Below the pieces are notes generated by a model. The model was not told the origin of the DNA. It ran no database searches and worked only from the letters and a program-made list of their open reading frames with translations. The translations under genes and the position numbers were made by a program. Shown here one piece after another: positions 44,654 to 55,896 of a stretch of 64,000 nt of DNA. This stretch comes from Larix kaempferi (taxonomy: Eukaryota; Streptophyta; Pinopsida; Pinales; Pinaceae), in the NCBI GenBank assembly GCA_027924585.1, contig BSBM01000965.1, positions 1,860,001 to 1,924,000 on the forward strand, given 5' to 3'. How positions within the stretch are numbered: the first letter of the stretch is position 1; each line of letters starts with the position of its first letter.

Positions 44654-46500
44654 AACGACAATTTAATTAAATTTGGACAAATTAGGCAAATTTTGGACTA
44701 AGAAAGTGTGAATTTAGATTTTGAAAGTGTCAATATCAACCTTTCTAAAGTGCAAAAACAGGTTCTGAAAGTCGCAATATTTGATTTGAAAAGTGTGTTT
44801 TTATATTCGAATAGTGCGTTTTTTGACTACTTATGAACCTTAAAATTGTAGTTTTTTTGTTATAAAACTATGAATTTCAATTCAAAATGTGTGAATTTCA
44901 AATAAGAAAATGGAAATTTCGATTTGAAAAGTGTGAATTTCAAATCAGAAAATGCAAATTTCGATTTGAAAAGTGTGAATTTCAAATAAAAAAATGCAAA
45001 TTTTGATTTGAAAAGTGTGAATTTCAAATAAAAAATACAATTTCTGATTTGAAAAGTGTGAATTTCAAATTAAAAAATGCAATTTTTTATTTGAAAATTG
45101 CAATTTTCAATTGTAAATGTTCAAAATTTTAAGGTGAAAAGTTCAATGTCTAAAATATTCATTCATTGTTTCAATAATAATTCAATCTGCTAAGTTATAA
45201 CATATAAAAATGGTTTGTCCTGACTTCTATTTTCCGACAAGAAGGATCGTCCGCCCCTTCTTTTCGTAGTTAATTGTGAAAACATTTATCCAGCAATTCA
45301 TCTATATCCATAATGGAGAACACAAGAAGGATCAACCGACCCTTCTTGCAGTGTCGAGCTATTATGAAAATAATATTGGGAATAAGAAGGGTCAGCCAAC
45401 CCTTCAATTTCGAGGGAATTGTTAGAATAGAACACCTTGTAACTTATAACATATAAAAATAGTTTGTCCCGACTTCCGTTTTCTGACAAGAAGGATCACC
45501 CGCCCCTTCTTTTCATATTTAATTGTGAAAATCTTTATCCAACAATTCATCTATATCCGTAATGGACAACACAAGAAGGATCAACCGACCCTTCTTATAG
45601 TGTTGAAATATTATAAAAAGAATATTGACAATAAGAAGGGTCGACCGACCCTTATTGCAGTGTCGAACTATTATGAAAATAATATGAGGAATAAGAAGGG
45701 TCGACCGACCCTTCAATTATGAGGGAATTGTAAAAATAGAACACCTCGGAAGTTATATCATATAAAAATGGTTTGTCCTGACTTCCATTTTACGACAAGA
45801 AGGATCGACCGCCGCTTTTTTTTCGTAGTTAATTGTCAAAACCTTTATCCATCAATTCAACTATAGCCATAATGGATAATACAAGAAGGATTGACCGACC
45901 CTTCTTGCAGTGTCGAACTATTATGAAAAGAATACTAGGAATAAGAAAGGTCGGTCGACCCTTCTTGCAATGTCAAACTATTATGAGAATAATATTGGTA
46001 ATACGAAGGGTTGACCGACCCTTCTTGCAGTGTCGAACTATTTTGAGAATAGTATTGGGAATAATAAGGGTCGGACGACCCTTCAGTTACAAGGTAATTG
46101 TAAAAATAGAACACCTTGGAAGTTATATTATATAAAAATGGTTTGTTACGACTTTCGTTGTACGACAAGAAGGATCGGTCGCCCCTTCTTTCGTAGTTAA
46201 TTGTGAAAATATTTATCCAACAATTCAGATATAGCCACAACGGAGAATAGAAGAAGGATCAACCAACCCTTCTTGCAGTGTCGAACTATTATGAAACAAA
46301 TATCGAGAATAAGAAGGGTCGGCCGACCCTTCATTTAGGAGGGAATTGTAACAATAGAAAACCTTGGAGAAAGAGTAGCCGCTCTTTCTCTGAGAATATT
46401 TCCACTTTCCAGCAAAGTCTTTAAAGCAAAAATTATATAAATTTTGTTCTTAAAATTTTGATATCTGGTATCCTAGGGTGACACGTGGCATATTTTATTT
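44654..46500. repeat. R1: palindrome-punctuated tandem array
   Basis: Three parts. First, AT-rich sequence with a roughly 44 bp minisatellite (about 44870-45110; unit TTTGAAAAGTGTGAATTTCA plus an A-rich half). Second, four large units starting near 45194, 45441, 45752 and 46121 with ATATAAAAATGGTTTGT. Each unit has a leading GAAGGATCG-CGCCCCTTC palindrome and then 2, 3, 4 and 2 sub-repeats of about 60 bp. Each sub-repeat carries an AAGGGTCGRCCGACCCTT-type palindrome, perfect at 46314-46331, and GTGTCGAACTATTATGAAAATAA. Third, a tail with GAGAAAGAG-CTCTTTCTC. R2 is a second copy. No protein function is supported. Confidence 0.9.
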
Positions 46501-47253
46501 GAAACTTTGAGCAGACCCAAAAGTATATTGTTTCTATTTAAAAAAGAAAACAAAAAGAAAGAATGTTTCTGTGTGGTAAATCGTAGTTAGAATCATTCCA
46601 ACTAATGGCATCACTATCTGCATTGTCGTCTAGGAATGTCCTTTTCCAACATAGTATCCTGCTTAAATTTTAATTAGCATTATGGTGTGTCTGGGAATGC
46701 ATTCATGTGTTGCTTGTTTTTGAAATTATACAAGGAATCAGTGTTGAATATAATTGTCACTAATTTTGTATCTACCCCATTGCAATAAAAAGTAAAATGT
46801 TTATATTTAAAAAAACAAAAAAGAAAGAATGTTTCTCTTTAAAAACTAAAATGTTTCTATTTAAAAAAATCAAAAAGAAAAAGTAAAATGTTTCTATTTA
46901 AAAAAACAAAAATAAAGAATGTTTCTCTTTAAAAAGTAAAATGTTTCTATTAAAAAAAAATGTTGGTGCATCCAACAAGTTGGAAAGAATCAAAATGGAA
47001 GACACAATTATTGAATACAATTACAAACGAGTGCCCAGTAGCTCGTGCCATATTGAGTATGGTAAAAAATACAGAAAAGATCAAACCGAGGAGCAAACAA
47101 CCAGGCTAACTGCAGATAAAACCTGTGTTGACTAAACTCTTCTCGACAGGGATTCTCACTGTCATCAACAAGCACCAACAATCCCTTATACACCAGCTCG
47201 GAAAGGAGTTACCCTTCCTAGCAACACCCGCGAAGGAAGTGAGGTATCACTCG
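46501..47253. other. Gene-free DNA with A/T-rich short repeats
   Basis: From 46790 to 46965 a roughly 35-40 bp unit alternates AAAATGTTTCTATTTAAAAAAA and AAAGAATGTTTCTCTTTAAAAA in four or five degenerate copies. A short inverted repeat, TGTTGGTGCATCCAACA, lies at about 46962. The rest up to Kc is unclassified. Confidence 0.6.
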
Positions 47254-47848
47254 TGTTACGTTTTCAGCATTAATTCAATATACTCTAGGATCTTTGCTGA
47301 GAGAATAACATGTACAATATATCAATGCATATCAATCATAGCAAGCATGCCAATCATCACAAGAAGCAAAACATAAGAGACAATAGACACATAGAGTTTA
47401 TGTGGGGAAAACCCTAAGGTGAAAAACCCCACAACTTCCTCAAAGATAGATAGAGCAATAGTACAACCAAAGTACACAGAGATAGACTCCTCCTAGCAAC
47501 TGACCCTCCTCCTCACATGTGCGCCACTTTCTGAGTGAAGGAAGAGTGAGATATGAAGTGATCCAAATAGAGATCGGGAGATCTCTATTTATACTTGTCT
47601 GGACTGCCCAATAAACTTATAGGGCCGACTTGTCTATCTTAGTACAATAACCTAATGTTAACTTAATCAGGGACGACCCCACACATGGTGGTCTAATAAC
47701 CCATCAACAAGTTACGACACTTGCAACACTTGTCAATACAAATGACGACACTTCCGTATAGAGGAATAATAACATCTCTATAGGAGTACAATATACATAG
47801 ATGAAATACATGGGTGAAATACATTCTGAAGCTACATATACATCAACA
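47254..47848 (-). repeat. Kc 3' LTR (595 bp)
   Basis: Plus strand TGTTACGTTTTCAGC to ATACATCAACA. It keeps the TATA box (minus GTATAAATAG, about 47587-47595). The PPT (minus AAGAGGGAG) follows at 47849-47857. Confidence 0.95.
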
Positions 47849-48897
47849 CTCCCTCTTAACTAGGAAGGTATTTCTCGACATAGATCTGCTAGCACAAGTC
47901 TTCTTCTCTGGATCATCATCCTCGAATCATCGTCATCGTCACGGCTGCTGCTATCTCAATCAATATCTGAATCTACTCATCATAGGAAGTTCTACAGAGC
48001 CAGTCATTTTTCATACTGGATGTAGGCCCACCACCTGTAGGGTTTCATCATCACTAGCCATACTATGGAATTCTCAAGACTTATTACGTGCGTCACAAAA
48101 CCTTGAAAGAGCATCCCAGGCTGTTACGAGCACACAGCTCTACCTGTCGGATCTCCCAGGGATAGTATTATATGTGACTGTCACAAAACCTTAAAAGAGT
48201 CTCTTGACTAGCAAGAACGCTAAAGAGCATCTGAGGCCTTTTTCATCCTATCCAGATCTCCGGGACTTATTACATGTGACCCCCACCACAAAACCTTAAA
48301 AGAGTGTCTTGCCAAGCAAGAACCCTAAAGAGCATCTGAGGCCTTTTTCATCCTGTCCAGATATCCAGGACTTATTACATGTGGTCATGGAAAAACCTCG
48401 AAAGAGCATCCCAAGACTAATTACGTGCAAACAACTCAACCTATCAGATCTCCCAGGGCTAGGATTACACGCCATAGGACAAAACCTTGAATGAGCATTT
48501 GCCAGATCTCCCAGGGAGCTATTATATACCAACGGAAAAACCTAGCAAGAGAATCTACCTGATCATACAATGTATCCACCTGATACATATACAAATACAT
48601 GATCCACCTGATACATCTACAAATACATACACATGATCCAACTAATCATATCCAACATGATGCATACATACATATAAATGATCAAACTGATCATATCTAG
48701 CATCCAACATGATGCGTACATACATATACATATAAATGATCCAACGATCATATCAATCATCCAACATGATGCATATATACACATACAAAGCAGTAACTGG
48801 AGCATCATCCTGATGCTCATCATCCAGCGCTTATATCCACAGCCATGGAAGGATCCTCCTCTCACCATGCTCGGAATGGCTCCATCAAATGTCTCCA
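47849..48897 (-). repeat. Kc PPT and 3' UTR with two tandem arrays
   Basis: Same two arrays as Ka and Kb: units with CCAGATCTCC, CAAAACCTTAAAAGAG and AGCATCTGAGGCC (about 48040-48530), and units with CCACCTGATACATA and CATGATCCAAC (about 48560-48790). Non-coding. Confidence 0.8.
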
Positions 48898-50505
48898 TCA
48901 CTTCTTCCTCGAAGTGTCATCAATCTGAAAAACACCAAGCCTCTCACTGAAGTACTCAAACTTCATGGCTAGTGGTTTCTTCAGTACATTTGCAACCTGC
49001 TCATCTGTTGCAACATACAAGAGCTTCACTGCTCCTCTCTGCACCATATCCCTAATATAGTAATTTTTTATCTCAATGTGTTTTGACCTGTCGTGGAACA
49101 CTAGGTTCTCAGACAGCTTCACACAACTCTGGTTGTCACACAAGATACCAGTAGCATCCAGCGGGAGATCAAATAACTCAGATAGTAGCTTCTGAAGCCA
49201 TATTGCCTCACAACTAGCTGAACAAGCTGCAACATACTTTGCTTCAACTATACTCAGTGCTACGCAGGACTGCTTCCTACTAAACCAAGAGATCACACCT
49301 GAGCCCATACTGAAGCAGCACCTAGAACTGCTCTTCCTGTCTGCAGCACTACCTACCCAATCTGAATCAATATAACCCTGCAGGTTAAAATTTTGATTCG
49401 CATCATACTTGAGCCCATAATCAACTGTACCCTTCAGGTACCTTAGGATATGCTTTACAACAACTAGGTGAACACTCCTCGGATCCGTCAGGAACTGGCT
49501 CAATGTGTTCACTACAAATCAAATATCTGGTCTCATGTTCGTCAGGTACATCAAGGACCCAATCATATGATTATACATAGTGACATCAACCGGCTCAGAT
49601 GAAGCATCACACAGAAGCTTCAGGTTCGATTCCATAGGTGTGGCCATGGCCTTGCAGTCCATCATTTTGAACCTCTTCAAGATCTCTACTGCATACTTCC
49701 CTTGTCCAAGGAATATTCCATTTGCACTCTGCCACACCTCCATGCCTAGAAAGTAGTGCATCATCCATAAGTTCTTCATCTCGAACTCGGCACCAAACTT
49801 CCTCTTTGTATCAACAATCAATCTATCATCTCATGTTACAAACAGGTCATCCACATATAGAAGTAGTATCACAAGATTGCCTTCCTCAACCTTGCAGTAA
49901 AGGTTAGAATCTGCTTTACTCTTACTAAATCCCAAACTAGATAGGAAATTGTCCATCCTGCCATACCAAGTTCTAGGGGCTTGCTTCAAGGAATACAAGT
50001 ATTTCTTCAATCTGCACACATATGACTTCCCGTCATGTGTCTCAAAACCAAGTGACTTCTCTACATACACTTCCTCTTCGACTACACCATTCAAGAAAGT
50101 TGACTTGACATCCATCTAGTGTATCTTCCATTTCATCACTACAGCCAAAGCAAGTACTGGTCTGATGGAAGTGTGCCTGGATATAGGTGTAGAAGTTTCT
50201 TCATAATCTATTCCCTCTTTCTGAGAGAAGCCACTCGCTACAAATCTCGCTTTGTATTTCTCCATGCTACCAACTGCAGCATGCTTGACCTTATAGATCC
50301 ATTTGGAAGTCATAGCAGACTTCCCTTCAGGTCTTGGGACTACATCCCAAACATCATTCTTCATGATTGATTGATCATGGCATTCTTCCATTACTTCGTC
50401 CCAAATCCTGGGAACTTCAATATCTTCAATATCTCCAATAGATATCTTTGTTGCTAGAACAAATGTTGTAGTCCTTCTTTTGTAGGTGAAGGTATATGAT
50501 CTTTC
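48898..50505 (-). pseudogene. pol: Kc reverse transcriptase and RNase H
   Basis: A single phase from the intron-like acceptor (50505) to the stop at 48898. It opens ERSYTFTYKRRTT, then WDVVPRPEGKSAMTSKWIYK, a TAG at 50116, YLYSLKQAPRTWYG and the active site LLLYVDDLFV, a TGA right after it near 49829, FLGMEVWQS, a TGA near 49517, then RNase H with SDWVGSAADRKSS, CDNQSC and VANVLKKPLA. Three point stops in an otherwise collinear 536-codon frame suggest moderate age. Catalytic residues are intact. Confidence 0.92.
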
Positions 50506-50915
50506 CTACAAAACAAGTTAAATTGCATGATTAGAAACATCTCATATTTTTCAGAACAAATTCTTACACATAAAGAAATATGTCATACAGTCATGCAATT
50601 ATTTTAGCCAATGCTTCAATACAACATTCATCCATATCCTGTAACTTTCTAGATGCCTTCCAATCTCTACCAGAACATTGTTAAGAGTTTGCACTACTCC
50701 CAACATGTCAGCAAAGAGGTTTCATTCTAGATAAGTAGCAATGGATTGTTGTACAGTGCCATGGGCCACTTACCCATGCATATTAGTAGTATACTGTTCA
50801 TTAATGCAATTATGCATAATACACAACCTAATTCTAGGAACATAAGTATACACATCATTGAACAACATTATTTAAACAAACAAAAAATATAAGAAATGGC
50901 AATTAAAAAACTTTT
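50506..50915 (-). other. Intron-like segment in Kc pol (410 bp)
   Basis: Acceptor TTTTGTAG then GAAAGATC; donor position CAAAG then AAAAGT. Same position as in Ka and Kb. The RT frame is open from the acceptor onward, which supports a real exon boundary there. Confidence 0.6.
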
Positions 50916-50925
50916 CTTTGTTTGT

Positions 50926-52830
50926 TTATTGGGTGAAATCCCTCTGAATCTTTGCTTCCTTGCAGGAGCTGCTAGAGTCCAACTTTGAAGTAGCTTCTTC
51001 TAGTACTTTCTGTTGTGGATTGTAAGGAGTGGTCAAATCCCTCTTAATCCTCGAATCATTGCATAGTTTCTTGAAATCACCTGAAGTGAATTCTTCACCA
51101 TTATCGGATCTGAATGTCTTTATCTTCTTATCAGTTTGATTTTCCATCAAGGTCTTGAAATTGTCAAATACTTCATCTCTATTCTTTAAGAAATATTTCC
51201 AAGTCTTCCTAGAGAAATCATCAATGAAAGAGACATAGTAAACATACCCACTCAGAGAATTGGATGACATTTGACCACATACATCGGAGTGGATAATTTC
51301 CAATATTCCTTTTGATTTGCTTTCACTGCTTGGAAATGCCTTCTTTATGTTCTTTCCTTTTGCACAGCCCTTGCAAACACCTTCATGCTTGGTCTTGATT
51401 TTAGGAAGACATTCTACAACTTTACTTGCAATTGGTAATGCTCTGTAGTGCATATGTGCAAGTCTTCTATTCCAAAGTTCACTTGGCTCCATGGAATCAT
51501 GCACCATGGCATGTTCAGGTTGTCCCTTCAATTTATACAATCCTCCCTCTTGCTCTCCAATCACCACTGCATCATCTATGGTCTTTCCCTTTGGCCACAT
51601 TAAAACTTGGCCATCCACAAATACAATCCTCATACCTTTTGCATCCAATGCAGATATGGAGAGTAGGTTTTTCTTGAGCCCAGGTACATAAAGAACTTCT
51701 TTCATCTTCAAAGTCTTTCCAGAATCTAGCTTGTAGGAGGCTTCACCACTTCCTTTGATGGGGTATTGGTAGTCATCCCCAAGTTTCACTTTATGGGGTG
51801 ATTCATGTTCAGATAGATTTACAAAATATTCTTTAAACCCAGTCATGTGTTTGGAAGCCCCACTGTCAATAAGCCAATCATTACAACCATGAGAAATAGT
51901 ACCTGCGAGAGCATAGATTAGGCCATACTCTTCTTCGCTTGATGAGTCATCATCATCACTTTTTTCTCTAGCCTTCTTCTTGGGAGGTTCATCATCCTCA
52001 GCAGCATGAGCATGATATCTATTCTTGTTGTTCTTCTTCTTGTTGTTGAAGTTGTTGTCTTTCTTCTTCTTGGGACAATCTGCAGCAAAGTGTCCTTTCT
52101 CCTTACATGTGAAACATCTCATCTCTTTCATATTCTTATGATTGGTGTGAGAGGATTTCTTGTAATGAGAGTGTTCCTTCTTAGGATTACTTCTTTTGGT
52201 GTGAGCTGTGAGAGCTTGATCTTCATTTCCCATATTTTCTTCTCGGGCTACAAGCCTAGCCTCTTCTTGTGAACATTCCTACCACAATATACTGAAAGAG
52301 ATTAATTTCTTTCTAGCATAGATTCCTTGAATAAAAGAATCCCATGACCTAGGTAGGCCATTTAGAGTAGTCATAACCACTTCACCATTATCTACTACTT
52401 CATCGACAGCTTCAAGTTGTTCCTTGATCTGAGAGACCTTGGAGAAATAAGATTGAATGGTCTCTCCATTCAACAGCTTGACCCCTTTCAATTGGTTCTA
52501 CAGAGTCATCTTCCGATTTATGTTCTTCCCTTCAAATAGCTTGGTCAAAGAGTCAAACATCTCCTTGGGTGTCTTCAGAGATGACACATGTGGTATGAGA
52601 TTGTCTTTGATAGAATCAGCAATGATTCTCTTTTCCTTGACCAAGTTATTCTTATGCAATGCTTTACCTTCTTCATCCTCCGGGACGGGGACTTCAGAAC
52701 TGATGTATGTATCCAATTCGTTTTCTTCCAGGATTAACCCAATCCTATACTTCCAAGATTGGAATTTATCAGCCCCTTCAATCTTATCCTCAAGCTTGGT
52801 GTGGTGATACATCTTTAAAGAGTACTTCAA
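50926..52830 (-). pseudogene. gag-pol: Kc Gag, protease and integrase
   Basis: One phase of 635 codons with TAG at 52498 and 52279 and a closing TAA at 50926. Gag: FQSWKYRIGLILEENE, EMFDSLTKLFEGKN, MTTLNGLPRSWDSF. Zinc knuckle CFTCKEKGHFAADC, then a Lys/Asp-rich linker. Protease WLIDSGASKHMTG. Pre-integrase LWNRRLAHMHYRAL with CKGCAKGK. Integrase HSDVCG and FRSDNGEEF; after LTTPYNPQQ the usual NGVAERK block with the catalytic Glu is replaced by an unrelated Glu/Ser-rich tail. The rest of integrase is missing, as in Ka and Kb. Confidence 0.9.
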
Positions 52831-53370
52831 ATGGAAATAGAAAAGATTTAGGTCTTACCAATTGACTTGCTGAAAAATGGATCTGGTCCCGGATTAGGGT
52901 TTGTTAGAGAAACCCTAAAAATTCAAAATGTGAATTTCAACTTTCTGAAAGGATAGAAAGATGTGCCTTGATGAGCTGATCAGCCTGGTGTATTCAAAAT
53001 TTGAGATCTGCAAAGCTTCACCCTTCAGAAATGCCTTTTAGTCTTCCTGAGTTCACTAGGGAGGACCCTGAACTAGGGTTTGAGTTTCCCAGAGATTTAC
53101 CCAACCAAAAATCTCGATCCAAGGCTATAAACTTCGATTTTTCTAAGGAGCTTCTAGTTGTGTCTTCAAATTTAAGAAATTCCTATTTTTGAGGAAACCC
53201 TAATTTTTAGGGCCAAAACTGAAAGTGCTCAGAATTGAATTCTGATTGGACAGATAGATTCACCTTGCTGAGGAGAGTCAATCCATCATATTACTTTTCG
53301 AAAATCTGTTGAGAGAAACCCAATACACAAGAATCCTTGGTTTCCGTCACTGCACAATGTCTTCTTCTCA
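52831..53370 (-). other. Kc 5' leader (no gene)
   Basis: About 540 bases between PBS and gag, homologous to parts of the Ka and Kb leaders (GGGTTTCTCT, GATCGAGATTTTTGG-like blocks). No gene is supported. Confidence 0.6.
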
Positions 53371-53387
53371 GGTTAGCTCTGATACCA
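53371..53387 (-). other. Kc primer binding site (tRNA-iMet)
   Basis: Minus strand TGGTATCAGAGCTAACC, adjoining the LTR; a perfect iMet core. Confidence 0.92.
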
Positions 53388-53982
53388 TGTTAATTTTTGA
53401 GCATTAATTCAATATACTCTAGGATCTTTACTGAGAGAATAACATGTACAGTATATCAATGCATATCAATCATATCAAGCATGTCAAGCATCACAAGAAG
53501 CAAACCATAAGAGACAATAGACACACAGAGTTTTCGTGGGGAAAACCCTAAGGTGAAAAACCCCACAACTTCCTCAGAGATAGATAGAGCAATAGTACAA
53601 CCAAAGTACATAGAGATAGACTCCTCCTAGCAGTTGATCCTCCTCCTCACATGTGCGCCACTTTTCGAGTGAAGGAAGAGTGAGATATGAAGTGATCCAA
53701 ATAGAGATCGAGAGATCTCTATTTCTACTTGTCCTGACTGCCCAATAAACTAGTGGGGCCGACTTGTCTAGCTTAGCACAATAACCCAATGTTAACTTAA
53801 TTAGGGCCGACCCCACACATGGTGGTCTAATAACCCATCAGCAAGTTACGACACTTGCGACACTTGTCAATACAAATGACGACACTTCCATATAGAGGAA
53901 TAATAACATCTCTATAGGAGTACAATATACATAGATGAAACACATGGGTGAAATACATTTTGAAGTTACATATACATCAACA
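53388..53982 (-). repeat. Kc 5' LTR (595 bp)
   Basis: Plus strand TGTTAATTTTTGAGC to ATACATCAACA. The TATA box has decayed: where the 3' LTR has TATAAAT the minus strand here reads TAGAAAT (about 53721-53728), so promoter strength is probably reduced. Confidence 0.95.
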
Positions 53983-54710
53983 ACCTGAGGCAGATAAGGG
54001 TGCTGCAGGAACCAAGTTTCCGCAGTGGCAGGAACCAAGGAAGTGATAAGAGAATATGCATTAAGAGTTTACCCACAAATCTCTTATCACAGAAAGTTAA
54101 CCAGAAATCATCAACTTGACAACATACTATTTACTCATCATTCGCATATTATGTAAGCAATTCGCAGATTCAACATAAAGTAATCACATGAACCATTATT
54201 AGTATCACTCAATCCACAACATAATAGACATAATGCAACATTCACCACCCCATAGAGACAGAGACAGAGACAAAATTAGAACAATGATCAGACATCTTCA
54301 TGCATTCATTAAACTCTACGGTAAACCCGTCGCAAGAACAGTCAAAACATAATATTGCGGATCCAAATTAGACCAAAAAGAGCATTTCTCCACTATCTCT
54401 CTCTCTTCTAATCTTCCCTTAGGCTTACAATTCACTTCTATTTATATGCTATTCAATGGTCCCATATTTATATGCTATTCAATGGTCCATATTGACCGAT
54501 TCTAACAATTGAATATTGACCGAGCAACCCCCATAACAAAACCATGCTAACATTTGGAGTCTGCACCGAGACTAAACTTCTAAAGACATGGCAAAATACA
54601 CAGAAAAAACAATGAGCCACCAACGAAAAATCCACAGAAAAAATAGCGAGCCACTGGCGAACTGGACGTTGACCACCAAGACCAGCACAAACGCAAACCG
54701 AGAAGACCAA
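53983..54710. other. Unclassified gene-free DNA
   Basis: No gene is supported. It holds a 24-25 base direct duplication with TATTTATATGCTATTCAATGG at about 54440 and 54465, which on the minus strand supplies GCATATAAATAG TATA-like boxes, and a pyrimidine run (CTCTCTCTC near 54400). Confidence 0.55.
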
Positions 54711-55198
54711 TCAGGGAGCAAGATGCTCCCCCCATGGGGAAATTGGTTCTTCATGAGGGAAGTCCCTCAAGGAATCCATGTAATCTTTCAGAGAAGACTT
54801 GGGCAAGCGAACACTGGCCGAATGAGTTTGTTGGCCACCTTTTATAATTTGGAGGGCTTCATGGAGGTCGTGAGCCAGTTGGTTCCTCACTTGAATTTTG
54901 CGAGCGAACAAGATCCTCACCGCCCAGTAGGGGTTGGAGATTAATTTCCATCCCAAGTGAGATTAGTATTCTTGGAGAAGGGATAATTCGCGGTGTGCTA
55001 TCTGCGCGTCTATCAGAGCAGGCGTCTCTTCTAGATACTGAGCCCCCCAATTGAAGGTTTGCAGGGAAAACTCTTCCATCCCCATGGTGTGCTGTTGAGA
55101 CAAGCCTTCTCCTCGAGAGCAACTTTCCCCCCCGGGTCGTGAAGACCCTACACTCCTGCTGGATCCCCTGCATCTACACACCCTCATACGGGTAGCCA
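54711..55198 (-). pseudogene. Unrecognised small ORF with one internal stop
   Basis: ATG at 55198, then MATRMRVCRCRGSSRS, a Ser/Gly/Arg-rich start and a helical stretch LEETPALIDAQIAHRELSLL. After a stop at 54963 the same phase continues for about 83 residues with VRNQLAHDLHEALQIIKGG and SLKDYMDSLRDFP. A TATA box (CCTATAAATATT, minus, about 55310) lies some 110 bases upstream. GC content is higher than the flanks. I recognise no family; it could be a decayed host gene or a retroelement leader ORF. Confidence 0.4.
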
Positions 55199-55239
55199 TG
55201 ATATACCAATTAAAAAAACTGAACCACCAGAAATCCACT

Positions 55240-55896
55240 TAGAAGTTCAGCCAAGCTTTAAATTGTAGCTCTCTCAAATGGAGATCGCCTACTCCATTGA
55301 AAATATTTATAGGAATTTCTATGGAAAGCAGGGTGGAGAGCCGACTTGACTCCCAAATATTTTCACAAAAGCCCACACATATGAGAGGATTGCCATTAAT
55401 GGCTTTGTAGAGATTGAATGACTCAAAATCCATGTAAAAGTCCATCTCGTACAATTGAAAATCATTTTGCAGTACTTGCTCAGCAGCACGGTACAACCAG
55501 AATTACTGCCTTCAGCACGGAGGCAGTTATGCCTAAGGAAGCAATGATAGAAACGAATTGTGTAAACCGGCATCAACATAATGATTGAGGGTGTAATTTA
55601 TTGGAGGCATGACGTTACAGGGCGTCGGGATGACACCCACCCCGTGTCATCCTCCACTACCGTCCCTTCAAACTAGCCTGCATCTATTTGAATAGTACTA
55701 TCATGATAGTTGATAGTATTGTTATGATGGTTGATAGAGGTGTAGATGGCAAAAGCTAAGCATTGAGCTGCAGAGTATTAAATGTGGCAGCTCCACTACC
55801 GTCCCTTCAAACGAGCCTGCATCTATCTGAATAAAAGATGCCGCCAACCTTCAACGACTGACAAGGACAATCTAAAACATTGAGCATCTTTAGCCT
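55240..55896. other. Promoter-like and duplicated DNA left of R2
   Basis: Contains a perfect stem-loop GGATGACAC / GTGTCATCC with a 7-base loop (about 55627-55651) and a 42-base direct repeat starting TCCACTACCGTCCCTTCAAA at about 55652 and 55792. No gene is supported. Confidence 0.55.

Larger units (their letters stand above)
47254..53982 (-). mobile_element. Kc: near-complete Ty1/Copia element of the K family
   Basis: Two 595 bp LTRs (47254-47848 and 53388-53982). On the minus strand: PBS, leader, gag-protease-integrase in one phase, intron-like segment, RT-RNase H in one phase, repetitive 3' UTR, PPT. The flanking pentamers are ACTCG (left) and ACCTG (right), so a target duplication is not clean. 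It is the only one of the three K copies that keeps gag through most of integrase. Confidence 0.95.

Noticed and set aside
45194-46380. Regularly spaced palindromes resembling a CRISPR array
   Set aside because: The spacers are themselves repeats, the palindromes drift, and the setting is plant nuclear DNA with no cas genes. It is a tandem repeat.
46960-46980. TGTTGGTGCATCCAACA as an LTR or transposon terminus
   Set aside because: A short inverted repeat with no PBS, PPT or partner end nearby.
47249-53987. Target-site duplication of Kc
   Set aside because: ACTCG on the left and ACCTG on the right agree at only three of five positions, so I do not claim it.
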